DNA from: Anaerolineales bacterium UBA6663
GTDB taxonomy: Bacteria; Chloroflexota; Anaerolineae; Anaerolineales; UBA6663
Assembly (NCBI GenBank): GCA_002455335.1
Contig: DKKP01000166.1
Coordinates: forward strand, 16,685-28,851
Length of the DNA stretch: 12,167 nt
Direction: 5' to 3'
Position 1 is the first letter of the stretch; each line of letters begins with the position of its first letter. Under the pieces are notes generated by a model. It saw only the letters and a list, made by a program, of their open reading frames with translations, did not search any database and was not told the DNA's origin. The position numbers and the translations under genes were made by a program. Shown one piece after another: positions 1 through 6,328 of this stretch.

Positions 1-78
1 CAGCGTGGTCTTGCCGGAGCCCAGAAAGCCGGTCAGCACGGTGACAGGAACGCGATCTACAGCAGGATGGGTCGTCAT
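1..78 (-). CDS. COG0523 (CobW/ZNG1-type) GTPase, N-terminal fragment
   Basis: Only the first 26 residues lie in the window; the gene continues past the left edge. After a short leader (MTTHPAVDR) comes the first beta strand and a P-loop, GFLGSGKTT (residues 18-26 region). This is the Walker A signature of the COG0523 G3E GTPases, which act as GTP-driven metallochaperones or metal insertion factors. The ATG at 78-76 overlaps the cbiO stop TGA (77-75) as ATGA, so it should be translationally coupled to the transporter and is the last gene visible in the zur-cbiMNQO unit. The C-terminal metal-binding region is not visible, so the metal cannot be guessed from this fragment. It is the third COG0523 gene of the window. 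Confidence 0.85.
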   Translation of the reverse strand, partial: MTTHPAVDRVPVTVLTGFLGSGKTTL

Positions 79-863
79 AGGGGTACCTCGTTGAGCCCGG
101 CCGAAACGGCAGCGGGCGGTCTGGCGTCAGCCGTCTGCCGCCGATGACTGAAGGCAGGCGGCAACTGCTGGCGAAGGGCGGTGAGCACAACATCCGCCGG
201 GCCGTCGGCGCGAACGCGTCCGGCATCGAGCCAGACGGCGCGCTGCGCCCAGGACGCGGCGAGCGCATGGTCATGGGTGGCCAACACCACGGTGCAGCCG
301 TCGGCCAGGAGATCCGCAAAGATCTCGAGCACGTTCGCGCGCATCCAGGGGTCGAGGCTGTTGGTTAGCTCATCGGCGAACAGGAAGCGCGGGCCCATGG
401 CCAGCACGCCGGCCAGCGCGGCCCGGGCTTTCTCGCCGCCGCTGAGCGCATGCGTCGGCCGATCAAGCAGGTTCAGCAGGTCGCAGCGCCCGGCCGCGTG
501 CAGCACCCGCTCACGGGCCTCAACCGACGAGAACCCCAGGTTGAGCGGGCCGAGGCTGAGGTCTTGATAGACGCTGGCGCTGAACAGCTGTTCCTCGGGG
601 TTCTGGAAGACCACGCCGACCTGGCTGCGCAGATCGAGCAGACCGCGCCGGTCGTAGCGCACCGCCTGGCCGTCGAGCGTCACGGCGCCCTGGCCAGGGC
701 GCAGGATGCCGTTGGCCAGCAACATCAGCGTCGACTTGCCGCTGCCGTTGCGCCCGACCAGCGCCACCGCCTCGCCCGCCGCGAAGCGCAGCGTGGCTCC
801 GGTCAGCGCCGGGACGGAAAGCGCCGGGTAGCTGAAGTGGACGTCGCTGAAGCCCAGGGTCAT
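75..863 (-). CDS. cbiO: CbiO, ATPase subunit of a cobalt-type ECF transporter
   Basis: 262-residue ABC ATPase that powers metal uptake by the CbiMNQO complex on the cytoplasmic face of the membrane. Visible motifs are Walker A GRNGSGKST (37-45), Q-loop Q87 in VVFQNPEEQLF, ABC signature LSGGE (140-144), Walker B FLFADE (160-165) with catalytic E165, and the switch histidine H197 in ATHD. The NPEEQLF stretch after the Q-loop is typical of ECF ATPases. The region after Walker B reads ELTNSLD rather than the usual EPTxGLD, which is odd. The reading frame is open far upstream to 1520, but that part is a shadow of cbiQ. The start at 863 gives a normal family length, a GGGGAG Shine-Dalgarno 7 nt upstream, and a one-base overlap with the cbiQ stop (TGATG). 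Confidence 0.94.
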   Translation of the reverse strand: MTLGFSDVHFSYPALSVPALTGATLRFAAGEAVALVGRNGSGKSTLMLLANGILRPGQGAVTLDGQAVRYDRRGLLDLRSQVGVVFQNPEEQLFSASVYQDLSLGPLNLGFSSVEARERVLHAAGRCDLLNLLDRPTHALSGGEKARAALAGVLAMGPRFLFADELTNSLDPWMRANVLEIFADLLADGCTVVLATHDHALAASWAQRAVWLDAGRVRADGPADVVLTALRQQLPPAFSHRRQTADARPPAAVSAGLNEVPL

Positions 864-1588
864 CACCGCGCTCCCCGGTTCAGCCAGCGCGGATGGTCGT
901 AGGCATGCGGCAGGACGCGCAAGGCGCCGTCCCAGCCGCGGCCCTGGAGCGCCAGATCGAGCCGCCGGCTGCGACGAAATGCCTCGACGAACAGGTTGGC
1001 CCCGATGTCGGCCGCGCTTCGCAGGCTTCTGCGACCGTCTCGAAAACCCAGCCGGACCTCGTGCGCCAGCGTCATCCGTCCGAACGAGTCGAACAGCGTG
1101 AACGTGAAGCGGTAGATCAGGGTCATCAGGTCGATCAACAGAGCGGGCACGCGCAGCGCACGCAGCAGATCCACGATCGCCACGACCGGTGTGGTCAGGG
1201 CCAGGAAGTTCATGGCCGCCGCCCCGCCCAGCGCGCGTGCGAAGAGCACGGACGCCGTCCAGAGCGTGTCCGGGCTGACCGAGAACCACAGCGGGCCCAT
1301 CCTCACGTTTGGCATGGCAGACGCCGACGTGGAAACGCTGACCGCCACGCCCAACACGCCCAGCGCCAGGAAGCTGGCCTCGCCCAGCGCCAGCTTCAGG
1401 ACGAATGCCGACGGCAGCCCCGCCCACGCGATCGCCAGCATCAACATGGCCGCGAGCACACTCAGCCCAGCCGCCGGATGCGGCACGCCCAGACAGAGCA
1501 CGAGCGCCAGCGCGCTGCACCCGACCTTATAGGCCGGGTGCAGACGCGTGAGGCGATTGGCGTACGCAAAGCGGTCGATGTGCTGCAT
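863..1588 (-). CDS. cbiQ: CbiQ, transmembrane (T) subunit of the ECF transporter
   Basis: 241-residue integral membrane protein that couples ATP hydrolysis by CbiO to the metal-binding subunit CbiM. The N-terminus (DRFAYANRLTRLHPAYK, 5-21) is typical of CbiQ. Hydrophobic segments lie at about 22-57, 62-90, 108-140 and 149-167. The cytoplasmic helix LLRALRVPALLIDLMTLIYRF (141-161) and the coupling motif LALQGRGWDG (212-221) match the family. The usual Ala-Arg-Gly of the second coupling motif is Gly-Arg-Gly here. The start codon abuts the cbiN stop (TAG then ATG at 1588), with AGGAG 13 nt upstream. Order and tight spacing (cbiM-1 nt-cbiN-0 nt-cbiQ-overlap-cbiO) show a single operon. Confidence 0.93.
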   Translation of the reverse strand: MQHIDRFAYANRLTRLHPAYKVGCSALALVLCLGVPHPAAGLSVLAAMLMLAIAWAGLPSAFVLKLALGEASFLALGVLGVAVSVSTSASAMPNVRMGPLWFSVSPDTLWTASVLFARALGGAAAMNFLALTTPVVAIVDLLRALRVPALLIDLMTLIYRFTFTLFDSFGRMTLAHEVRLGFRDGRRSLRSAADIGANLFVEAFRRSRRLDLALQGRGWDGALRVLPHAYDHPRWLNRGAR

Positions 1589-1870
1589 CTACGACTGCGG
1601 GCTCCTGCGCTGCCCCTGCTTGTAGCCGAAGTAGTAGGCGATGAAGGCGGCGCCCGCCGCGGCCTGGGCCGCGAACAACGCGCTCTCGATCTCGCCGCTG
1701 GGGGGCTCGAACACGGGCGCGAACCACGGGGTGTAGTCGGGCTGGATCTCGGTGATCGCGACCTCGGCCTCGCCATCGGCGCCGCCGAACTCCGCGCCCT
1801 GCGCCACAAAGAGCGGCACGATCATCAGGATGGCGATAAGCACGATCAGCAGCCAGTTGTTGCTTTTCAT
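1589..1870 (-). CDS. cbiN: CbiN, small auxiliary subunit of the cobalt ECF transporter
   Basis: 93-residue protein with two membrane helices (about 5-24 and 61-82) joined by an extracytoplasmic loop. The loop contains the family hallmarks FGGADGEAE (28-36) and YTPWFAPVFEPPSGEIES (46-63). CbiN is a short companion of CbiM that is needed for metal loading in Co-type ECF transporters. Its presence as a separate gene argues for the CbiMNQO type rather than NikM fused to its partner. A strong Shine-Dalgarno AAGGAG (1877-1882) sits 6 nt before the ATG, inside the end of cbiM. Only one base separates the cbiM stop from this start. Confidence 0.93.
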   Translation of the reverse strand: MKSNNWLLIVLIAILMIVPLFVAQGAEFGGADGEAEVAITEIQPDYTPWFAPVFEPPSGEIESALFAAQAAAGAAFIAYYFGYKQGQRRSPQS

Positions 1871-1871
1871 C

Positions 1872-2711
1872 TCAGGCTCCTTGCACGCCCAGGGTCTTGA
1901 GCTCGGCCGCCGCGTTCGAGCGCAGCCCGCGGAAGATCAGGACGGTCAACAGGCCCTCGCTCAACGCCAGCGGGATCTGGGTCACCGCGAAGATCGTGCC
2001 GAACTTGATGAACGAGGCCGTGAAGCCGCCGACCGGGTCGGGGTACGCCAGGGCCAGTTGGGCCGAAGTGGTCACGTAGGTGAGCAGGTCGGCCAGCGCG
2101 GCCGCCAGGAAGACCACCCAATCCTCGGGCAACCGGCCCCGCAGGCCCCTCCAGATCGCCCAGGCCACCAGCGGTCCGACGATCGCCATGCTCACTGTGT
2201 TGGCGCCGAGCGTGGTCAACCCGCCATGCGCGAGCAGGAGCGCCTGAAACAGCAGCACGATCGCGCCCAGCACCGACATGACGAACGGGCCAAAGAGGAT
2301 GGCGCCCAGGCCGGTGCCGGTGGGATGACTGCACGAACCCGTGACGCTCGGCATCTTGAGCGCGCTGAGCACAAAGGCATAGGCCCCGGCCAGGCCGAGC
2401 AGCAGCCGGGCCTCCGGGCGGTCGGCGACGAGGCGGCGGATCTGCACGAAACCGATCACCCAGAACGGGATGGCCACGGCGAACCAGAGGGCGACCCACA
2501 ACGGTGGTAGGAAGCCCTCCATGATGTGCATGGGCTCGGGCGCAGCGAAGGCTGCCCGACTGCCCAGACCGAAAACCGTGGCAGCCAGAGCCCAGGCGAT
2601 GGCCCGGCCGCGCACACGCGACACGGCGAAGTGCACCCCAACCCGCGCGGCGGGCGTCCCGTGATCTGACGCGTCTGGCAAACCCGCGCCGTTTACTGTG
2701 GTTGGCAACAT
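1872..2711 (-). CDS. cbiM: CbiM, metal-binding (S) subunit of the ECF transporter
   Basis: 279-residue membrane protein that binds the metal ion for uptake. It carries the diagnostic [10 protein letters not shown] (61-70), then a conserved block with [19 protein letters not shown] and a following [20 protein letters not shown] block, with about six to seven hydrophobic segments. In this family the His of the N-terminal Met-His and the His of SHPTG coordinate cobalt or nickel. Here the Met-His is preceded by a putative signal peptide ([23 protein letters not shown], about 34-56) and four extra residues (APEP). The n-region before the hydrophobic core is unusually long (about 36 residues). I kept the ATG at 2711 because AAAGGGA lies just upstream; GTG codons at residues 26, 31 and 33 are possible later starts. 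Sequence alone favours cobalt, while the Zur neighbour raises the possibility of a zinc-linked role. Confidence 0.93.
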   Translation of the reverse strand: MLPTTVNGAGLPDASDHGTPAARVGVHFAVSRVRGRAIAWALAATVFGLGSRAAFAAPEPMHIMEGFLPPLWVALWFAVAIPFWVIGFVQIRRLVADRPEARLLLGLAGAYAFVLSALKMPSVTGSCSHPTGTGLGAILFGPFVMSVLGAIVLLFQALLLAHGGLTTLGANTVSMAIVGPLVAWAIWRGLRGRLPEDWVVFLAAALADLLTYVTTSAQLALAYPDPVGGFTASFIKFGTIFAVTQIPLALSEGLLTVLIFRGLRSNAAAELKTLGVQGA

Positions 2712-2715
2712 GGAA

Positions 2716-2722
2716 TCCCTTT
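2716..2722 (-). promoter_or_regulatory. Ribosome binding site of cbiM
   Basis: On the minus strand AAAGGGA precedes the ATG at 2711 by four bases. It is the main reason to keep this upstream start in spite of the long N-terminal extension it gives CbiM. Confidence 0.55.
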
Positions 2723-2735
2723 CATCCAGCGATCA

Positions 2736-2766
2736 TCTCTTGAGTAGAGACCGGCCCTTCGGCCGG
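2736..2766 (-). other. Two tandem hairpins between zur and cbiM
   Basis: The 67-bp gap between the zur stop and cbiM holds two adjacent inverted repeats. CCGGCC-GAAG-GGCCGG (2766-2751, minus-strand reading) has a perfect 6-bp GC stem and a four-base loop. It is followed directly by TCTCT-ACTCA-AGAGA (2750-2736) with a 5-bp stem. Neither is followed by a T-run, so a classic intrinsic terminator is not supported. They could partially attenuate or stabilise the mRNA between the regulator gene and the transporter genes. Confidence 0.45.
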
Positions 2767-2778
2767 GAAGATGCGACA

Positions 2779-3264
2779 TCAGCACACGGTAACGTCTGCC
2801 ACCGCGGTGGCTTCCGCCATTGGGGCAGCCGGCTCGGATTGACAGCGCCGACACAGCCCGTTGACCTGAAACGTCAGCGCCTGGACTTGAAAACCCAGGG
2901 CCGTCGCGGCCTGCCCGACCATGGTCTCCATATCAGGCATGGAGAGAGCGTCGGCACTGCCGCAACGTTCGCAGAGGAACATGAAGCGCCTGGCATCGCT
3001 CACGGCGATATAGCTGTGACAGCTGTTCACCCCGTGAACCCTCTGCACTAACCCGAGGTGTTGCAGGCGTTCGATCGTGCGGTAGACCGTGACGATCCCC
3101 AGCCCCGGGCACCAGGGGCGGGCCCACTCCAGGATCTCAAGCGCGCTGAGCGCCCGGTCGCTGGAGGTCAACGCCATCACCACAGCGCGCCGGGAAGGCG
3201 TGATGCGGTCGCCGTGGCGACGCAGCCGATCGATCCAGCCTGACTCGTGCTCCTGCGGTGGCAT
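2779..3264 (-). CDS. zur: Fur-family metalloregulator of the Zur type
   Basis: 161-residue regulator. The winged-helix domain occupies about 10-85 (ITPSRRAVV at 21-29, TVYRTIERLQHLGLVQRV at 59-76). The dimerisation domain has two structural-zinc pairs, C98-x2-C101 and C138-x2-C141. The stretch RFMFLCERCG and the following ALGFQV...NGLC resemble what I recall of E. coli Zur (MFICDRCG, MGF, HGLC) rather than Fur, which has HHHxxC before the first pair. The protein probably represses metal-import genes when zinc is replete. It is the first gene of a same-strand unit leading into cbiMNQO. A 17-bp palindrome ends 4 bp before its ATG, suggesting autoregulation. No Shine-Dalgarno is seen. One expected regulatory-site histidine appears to be missing. 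Nur or another Fur-family specificity remains possible. Confidence 0.85.
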   Translation of the reverse strand: MPPQEHESGWIDRLRRHGDRITPSRRAVVMALTSSDRALSALEILEWARPWCPGLGIVTVYRTIERLQHLGLVQRVHGVNSCHSYIAVSDARRFMFLCERCGSADALSMPDMETMVGQAATALGFQVQALTFQVNGLCRRCQSEPAAPMAEATAVADVTVC

Positions 3265-3268
3265 ACAG

Positions 3269-3285
3269 GTGAAAGCTTATTTCAC
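3269..3285. promoter_or_regulatory. Putative Zur operator 1, at the zur promoter
   Basis: GTGAAAGCTTATTTCAC is a perfect 6-bp inverted repeat around a 5-bp spacer, AT-rich in a GC-rich surrounding. It ends four bases upstream of the zur ATG, so a bound repressor would cover the start site. The same architecture recurs at 6243-6259 and 7295-7311. Assignment to Zur rests on position and repetition, not on a known Chloroflexota consensus. Confidence 0.7.
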
Positions 3286-3347
3286 GAAGCGCCCGAACGG
3301 CGTGCGCTACCACACAGCCGCACCCGTCCAATCCGACACCGGCATCT

Positions 3348-3363
3348 GGTGCGCAACCGCACC
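3348..3363 (-). terminator. Short GC hairpin after the GNAT gene, possible terminator
   Basis: GGTGCG-GTTG-CGCACC (minus-strand reading) forms a perfect 6-bp stem with a four-base loop, three bases after the GNAT stop codon and ahead of operator 1. There is no T-tract, so factor-independent termination is doubtful. Its place at the end of the cobW-cobW-GNAT unit fits a transcript 3' end. Confidence 0.3.
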
Positions 3364-3366
3364 GCG

Positions 3367-3939
3367 TTATCCTGACGTCTGCGCTGCCAGTCGTCCCATC
3401 AACCAGTACTGGGCTCCCGAGATCGGCTCGATCTCGGAGCGCCAGATCCGATAACCGAGGCGCTCGTAGAAGGGCACGCTGCGCGGGTTAAGCGTCTCGA
3501 GATAGCTCGGCACCCCAAGCGCATCGAGCCGATCCAGGGTCACATGCAGCAGACGCGCGCCGATGCCCCGGCCCTGGCTGGCCTCGGCCACGCCCAGGAT
3601 CGACAGGTACCAGGCCGCCTCAGGGACGGCGCCGACCGTCATGCGCCGGCTGAAGGCCGCGATCGCGGCGGCGTTCGCCCTGCCGACGTCGGTCAGGGCG
3701 GCCAGCGGCTCTGGACCTGCATAGGCCTCGGCTCCGGACTTCTCCCAGATCGCCACACCCTGTCCCTCACCATCGCTCTGCACCTCACCCAACTGGCTGT
3801 ACTTCACCAGGGCGCGTTCGAAGTACGTCCTGAGCCTGCCAGCTCGACCCGGCACAGTCTCCGTTGGCGTGAGGGCGCGGTAAAACGCATCGGTGGCAAA
3901 CACGCCCGCGAGCAGGCGCGCGAGATCGGGGGCGCTCAT
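3367..3939 (-). CDS. GNAT-family N-acetyltransferase
   Basis: 190-residue protein with the GNAT fold. The acetyl-CoA pyrophosphate loop is Q122-GRGIG-A128, following the beta-4 strand WYLSILGV (110-117). The C-terminal motif NPRSVPFYERLGY (151-163) closes the fold. The N-terminal third (ALTPTETVPGRAGRLRTYF) resembles acetyltransferases of undefined substrate. The ATG at 3939-3937 overlaps the stop of the upstream ZigA-like GTPase (ATGA), so the two are translationally coupled and presumably share regulation. The substrate is not recognisable. A stand-alone small-molecule or protein acetyltransferase are both possible. Confidence 0.88.
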   Translation of the reverse strand: MSAPDLARLLAGVFATDAFYRALTPTETVPGRAGRLRTYFERALVKYSQLGEVQSDGEGQGVAIWEKSGAEAYAGPEPLAALTDVGRANAAAIAAFSRRMTVGAVPEAAWYLSILGVAEASQGRGIGARLLHVTLDRLDALGVPSYLETLNPRSVPFYERLGYRIWRSEIEPISGAQYWLMGRLAAQTSG

Positions 3940-4964
3940 CGTCGGCTCGCACAGGCGTCCAGCCGCCGGCCTAGATCGGCAACTGGCAGGTTGCGCCCGA
4001 TGAACACGATCTCGGTGCCCTCGGGCCCGGCCTCTGCGTCTGGGGCGGCGTCGCCTTCAGCCGGAGCCAGCGTCTCGAGCTCGATCTCGTCGCCAGCGAG
4101 CGAGAGCAGGGCCGGCGCGTCGTCGGCGAACACCACGAAGCCCTTGGCGCGCAAGACGTTCGCGGGCCAATCCTCGAAGAGATCCATGAAGGCCTCACGC
4201 TGCAGCGGGCGCGGCTGACGATAGATGAAGGACGCGAACCCGTATTCCTCGACCTCGGAGCTCGCCTTGAGCCACTCGGCCTCCCAGGCCTCGGCCTCGG
4301 GCCCAGTGGCGTAGTCGTAGGCGCCCGTGTTGAACAGGCTGAGCGGATCAAGGTCGCCCTGCACCGTCCGCTCGATGCGAGCCAGCGGGTTGAGCTGGCG
4401 CACATAGGCCTCGAGATCGGCCAGCGCCGCGGGCTCGGCCAGGTCGCACTTGTTCAGCACGATCACGTTGCTGAATTCGATCTGATCCACCAGGAGCGGC
4501 GCCAGTGAGGATTCGACCCGATTGCCTTCGGCGTCCTCGATCAGTTCGTGGCTACGATAGTTGGACCAGAACGAGCCGGCGTCGACCACGGTCACGATCG
4601 TGTCGAGTCGAACACGCGCCTGCAGATCGCCCATGTAGAAGGCCTGGGCGATCGGCATCGGCTCACCGATCCCGGTCGACTCGATCAGGATGTAGTCGAG
4701 GCCGGGCACCTGTGCCAGGGCGTCGAGCTCATCGACCAGGTCTTCGCGCAGCGTGCAACAGATGCAGCCATTTGACATCTCCACGAGCCGATCGGTGGTC
4801 TGCCGCACCAATCGCGCATCGATGTTCAGGGTGGCGTAGTCATTGACGATCACGGCCACGCGCTGACCGTGCGGCGCGGTCAGCAGGCGATTGAGCAGCG
4901 TAGTCTTGCCTGCGCCGAGAAAGCCGACCAGCAGGGTCACGGGGATGCGCGCGTCATGTGTCAC
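3936..4964 (-). CDS. COG0523 GTPase of the ZigA-like subgroup
   Basis: 342-residue G3E GTPase, a presumed zinc metallochaperone. Motifs are Walker A GFLGAGKTT (14-22), the conserved metal site GCICC (66-70) in VEMSNGCICCTLREDL, Walker B ILIESTGIGEP (92-102), and the guanine-specificity motif NKCD (171-174). The C-terminal CobW_C-type domain spans about 236-335 (YGFASFIYRQPRPL, VLRAKGFVVFAD). ESTGIGEPMPIAQAF and VRLDTIVTVVDA follow what I recall of ZigA, a Zur-controlled GTPase of Acinetobacter, but this copy is shorter. It lacks a His-rich linker and has an acidic stretch instead (APAEGDAAPDAEAGPEG, about 294-310). The GTG start at 4964 is chosen for GGAGG 7 nt upstream. It lies 56 bp after the other GTPase gene and overlaps the GNAT gene by 4 bp. 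Confidence 0.92.
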   Translation of the reverse strand: MTHDARIPVTLLVGFLGAGKTTLLNRLLTAPHGQRVAVIVNDYATLNIDARLVRQTTDRLVEMSNGCICCTLREDLVDELDALAQVPGLDYILIESTGIGEPMPIAQAFYMGDLQARVRLDTIVTVVDAGSFWSNYRSHELIEDAEGNRVESSLAPLLVDQIEFSNVIVLNKCDLAEPAALADLEAYVRQLNPLARIERTVQGDLDPLSLFNTGAYDYATGPEAEAWEAEWLKASSEVEEYGFASFIYRQPRPLQREAFMDLFEDWPANVLRAKGFVVFADDAPALLSLAGDEIELETLAPAEGDAAPDAEAGPEGTEIVFIGRNLPVADLGRRLDACASRR

Positions 4965-4971
4965 TCAGAGT

Positions 4972-4976
4972 CCTCC
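4972..4976 (-). promoter_or_regulatory. Ribosome binding site fixing a GTG start
   Basis: A full GGAGG on the minus strand lies seven bases before the GTG at 4964. The nearby ATG (in ACACATGAC) is out of frame, so this site decides the start of the ZigA-like GTPase. Confidence 0.7.
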
Positions 4977-5020
4977 AGTAGCCGAACCACAGCCCCAAGC
5001 CGGGATCAGGCAGAGATGTC

Positions 5021-6151
5021 TCACGGATTGGCGTCGGCCGTCGCGTAGCCCGGGCGATCGAGTTCCTGCGGCTGCACGAACCAGGCGGGGTCGGGTCGGA
5101 TGGCCTGTCGCGCCAGGCAGTCTTCGAAAGCGGCCCTCAACGCGGCGGCATCGATGCCTCCGGCGCTACCGATCACCACCACCTGAGTCGACGGCTTCGT
5201 CGCGCCCCATTCGTCGCCGACGCTCAGCCGCACACGCTTGCCGACCACGTGCAGCAGCCCGCGACGCAACGGTGCATCGGCGAAATACAACACGCCTTTG
5301 GCCCGGAAGATCGTGTGGGGCAACGCCCGGATCATCGCGCGCAGGGCCTTGAAGTCGAACGGCGCGTCCGTCACGTAGTTCCACGAGTCGAAGACCAGGC
5401 TGTGATCATGATGTGCGTGGTGGTGCTCGTGATCATGCGCCGCATCCTGACCATGATTCGCGCCGTCATCATGGGCGCTATGCTGCTCGTGAACGTGGAC
5501 ATCATGACTCGGCCGGCGGCCGAGGCGCTCGGGCTCGAACGCACCCACACCGAGCAGCAATTCGAGCGGCACATCGCCATGAGCGGCTGGCAGCAGCCGT
5601 GCCTTTGGCGACAACTCCTTGATCTGGCGGGTCACCTCCGCGCGCTGCTCATCCGAGCACAGATCCCACTTGTTGAGGATCACGATATCGGCCACCGTGA
5701 TCTGGGCCTCGGCCAAAATCTGGTCGGCCTCACGCAGGTCGAGCAGCTGGTCGCTGTCGACGACGGTCAGGATGCCGTCGAGCCGCAAATACGGGCGCAA
5801 CTCGGGGAGCAGGAATGTCAGCGCGACCGACTCGGGGTCCGACACGCCGCTGGTCTCGACCAGGATGTACTCGGGCTTTTCCGGTCGCTCGAGCAAATCC
5901 AACAGCGCGTCGAGCAGATCGTCGCGGATCGTGCAACAGATGCAACCATTGGCGAGGCTGATGGTCTCACCCTCAACGCCGGCCACCAGTTGCGAGTCGA
6001 TGTTGATCGCGCCGAAGTCGTTGACCAGCACAGCCGCCCGCAGCCCATGGTCGGCGTGCAGGATCCGGTTGAGCAGAGTCGTCTTGCCGGCGCCCAGAAA
6101 ACCGGTGATCAGCGTGATCGGCACGGGCCTAATCTGCGAATCGATGTTCAT
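5021..6151 (-). CDS. COG0523 GTPase with a histidine-rich linker
   Basis: 376-residue G3E GTPase. Walker A is GFLGAGKTT (17-25), the metal site GCICC (69-73), Walker B ILVETSGVSDP (96-106), and the specificity motif NKWD (160-163). The linker at about 216-250 holds 14 histidines in 35 residues, mixed with Asp and Glu, a likely Zn/Co/Ni buffer. The C-terminal CobW_C-type domain follows (FDSWNYV...IFRAKGVLYFAD, about 254-345). Family members insert or buffer zinc under limitation. The ATG at 6151 has a weak AGGTG about 9 nt upstream. Operator 2 lies 92 bp upstream of the start, and the ZigA-like GTPase and GNAT genes follow on the same strand, suggesting a three-gene unit. The ETSG subgroup signature and the linker set it apart from the ESTG-type neighbour. 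Confidence 0.93.
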   Translation of the reverse strand: MNIDSQIRPVPITLITGFLGAGKTTLLNRILHADHGLRAAVLVNDFGAINIDSQLVAGVEGETISLANGCICCTIRDDLLDALLDLLERPEKPEYILVETSGVSDPESVALTFLLPELRPYLRLDGILTVVDSDQLLDLREADQILAEAQITVADIVILNKWDLCSDEQRAEVTRQIKELSPKARLLPAAHGDVPLELLLGVGAFEPERLGRRPSHDVHVHEQHSAHDDGANHGQDAAHDHEHHHAHHDHSLVFDSWNYVTDAPFDFKALRAMIRALPHTIFRAKGVLYFADAPLRRGLLHVVGKRVRLSVGDEWGATKPSTQVVVIGSAGGIDAAALRAAFEDCLARQAIRPDPAWFVQPQELDRPGYATADANP

Positions 6152-6242
6152 TTATGTCGACACCTGGTGGTCGTCAAGGGTTGCGCGCTCGCGCCAAGGC
6201 CGCGACCTCAACGCCGAGGCGCCATGCTTCCCTGATGGCGAG

Positions 6243-6259
6243 GTGAAAGTCTATTTCAG
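6243..6259. promoter_or_regulatory. Putative Zur operator 2, upstream of the His-rich GTPase
   Basis: GTGAAAGTCTATTTCAG keeps the TGAAA-N5-TTTCA core of the other two sites; only the outermost base pair of the palindrome is broken. It lies between the 3' end of the Crp-like gene and the GTPase start at 6151, where a promoter for the cobW-cobW-GNAT unit is expected. It shares GTGAAAG and TATTTCA with operator 1. Confidence 0.65.
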
Positions 6260-6283
6260 GTGGGGAGCCAACGTCGTGCCGGA

Positions 6284-6328
6284 TCGCACAGCATATGCCG
6301 TGCGCTTTGCGCCTTACGCGCTGTGCGA
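6284..6328 (-). terminator. Nested inverted repeat at the 3' end of the Crp-like gene
   Basis: TCGCACAGC (6284-6292) and GCTGTGCGA (6320-6328) are perfect 9-bp complements. Inside the 27-bp loop is a second small hairpin, GCGC-TTT-GCGC (6302-6312). The structure spans the stop codon of the Crp-like gene (6316-6314). No T-tract follows, so termination would be non-canonical or the structure may protect the mRNA 3' end. Confidence 0.35.

Noticed and set aside
893..1900. 335-codon plus-strand open frame across cbiQ and cbiN
   Set aside because: It is antisense to two clearly recognised transporter subunits; its Arg/Gln/His-rich translation has no domain features.
2712..2778. Possible cobalamin riboswitch before cbiM
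   Set aside because: The gap is only 67 bp and no B12-box-like segment was seen; known elements need far more sequence.
5249..6235. 328-codon plus-strand open frame opposite the His-rich GTPase
   Set aside because: It is the complement of a GTPase with all G motifs intact, and has no independent coding signal.
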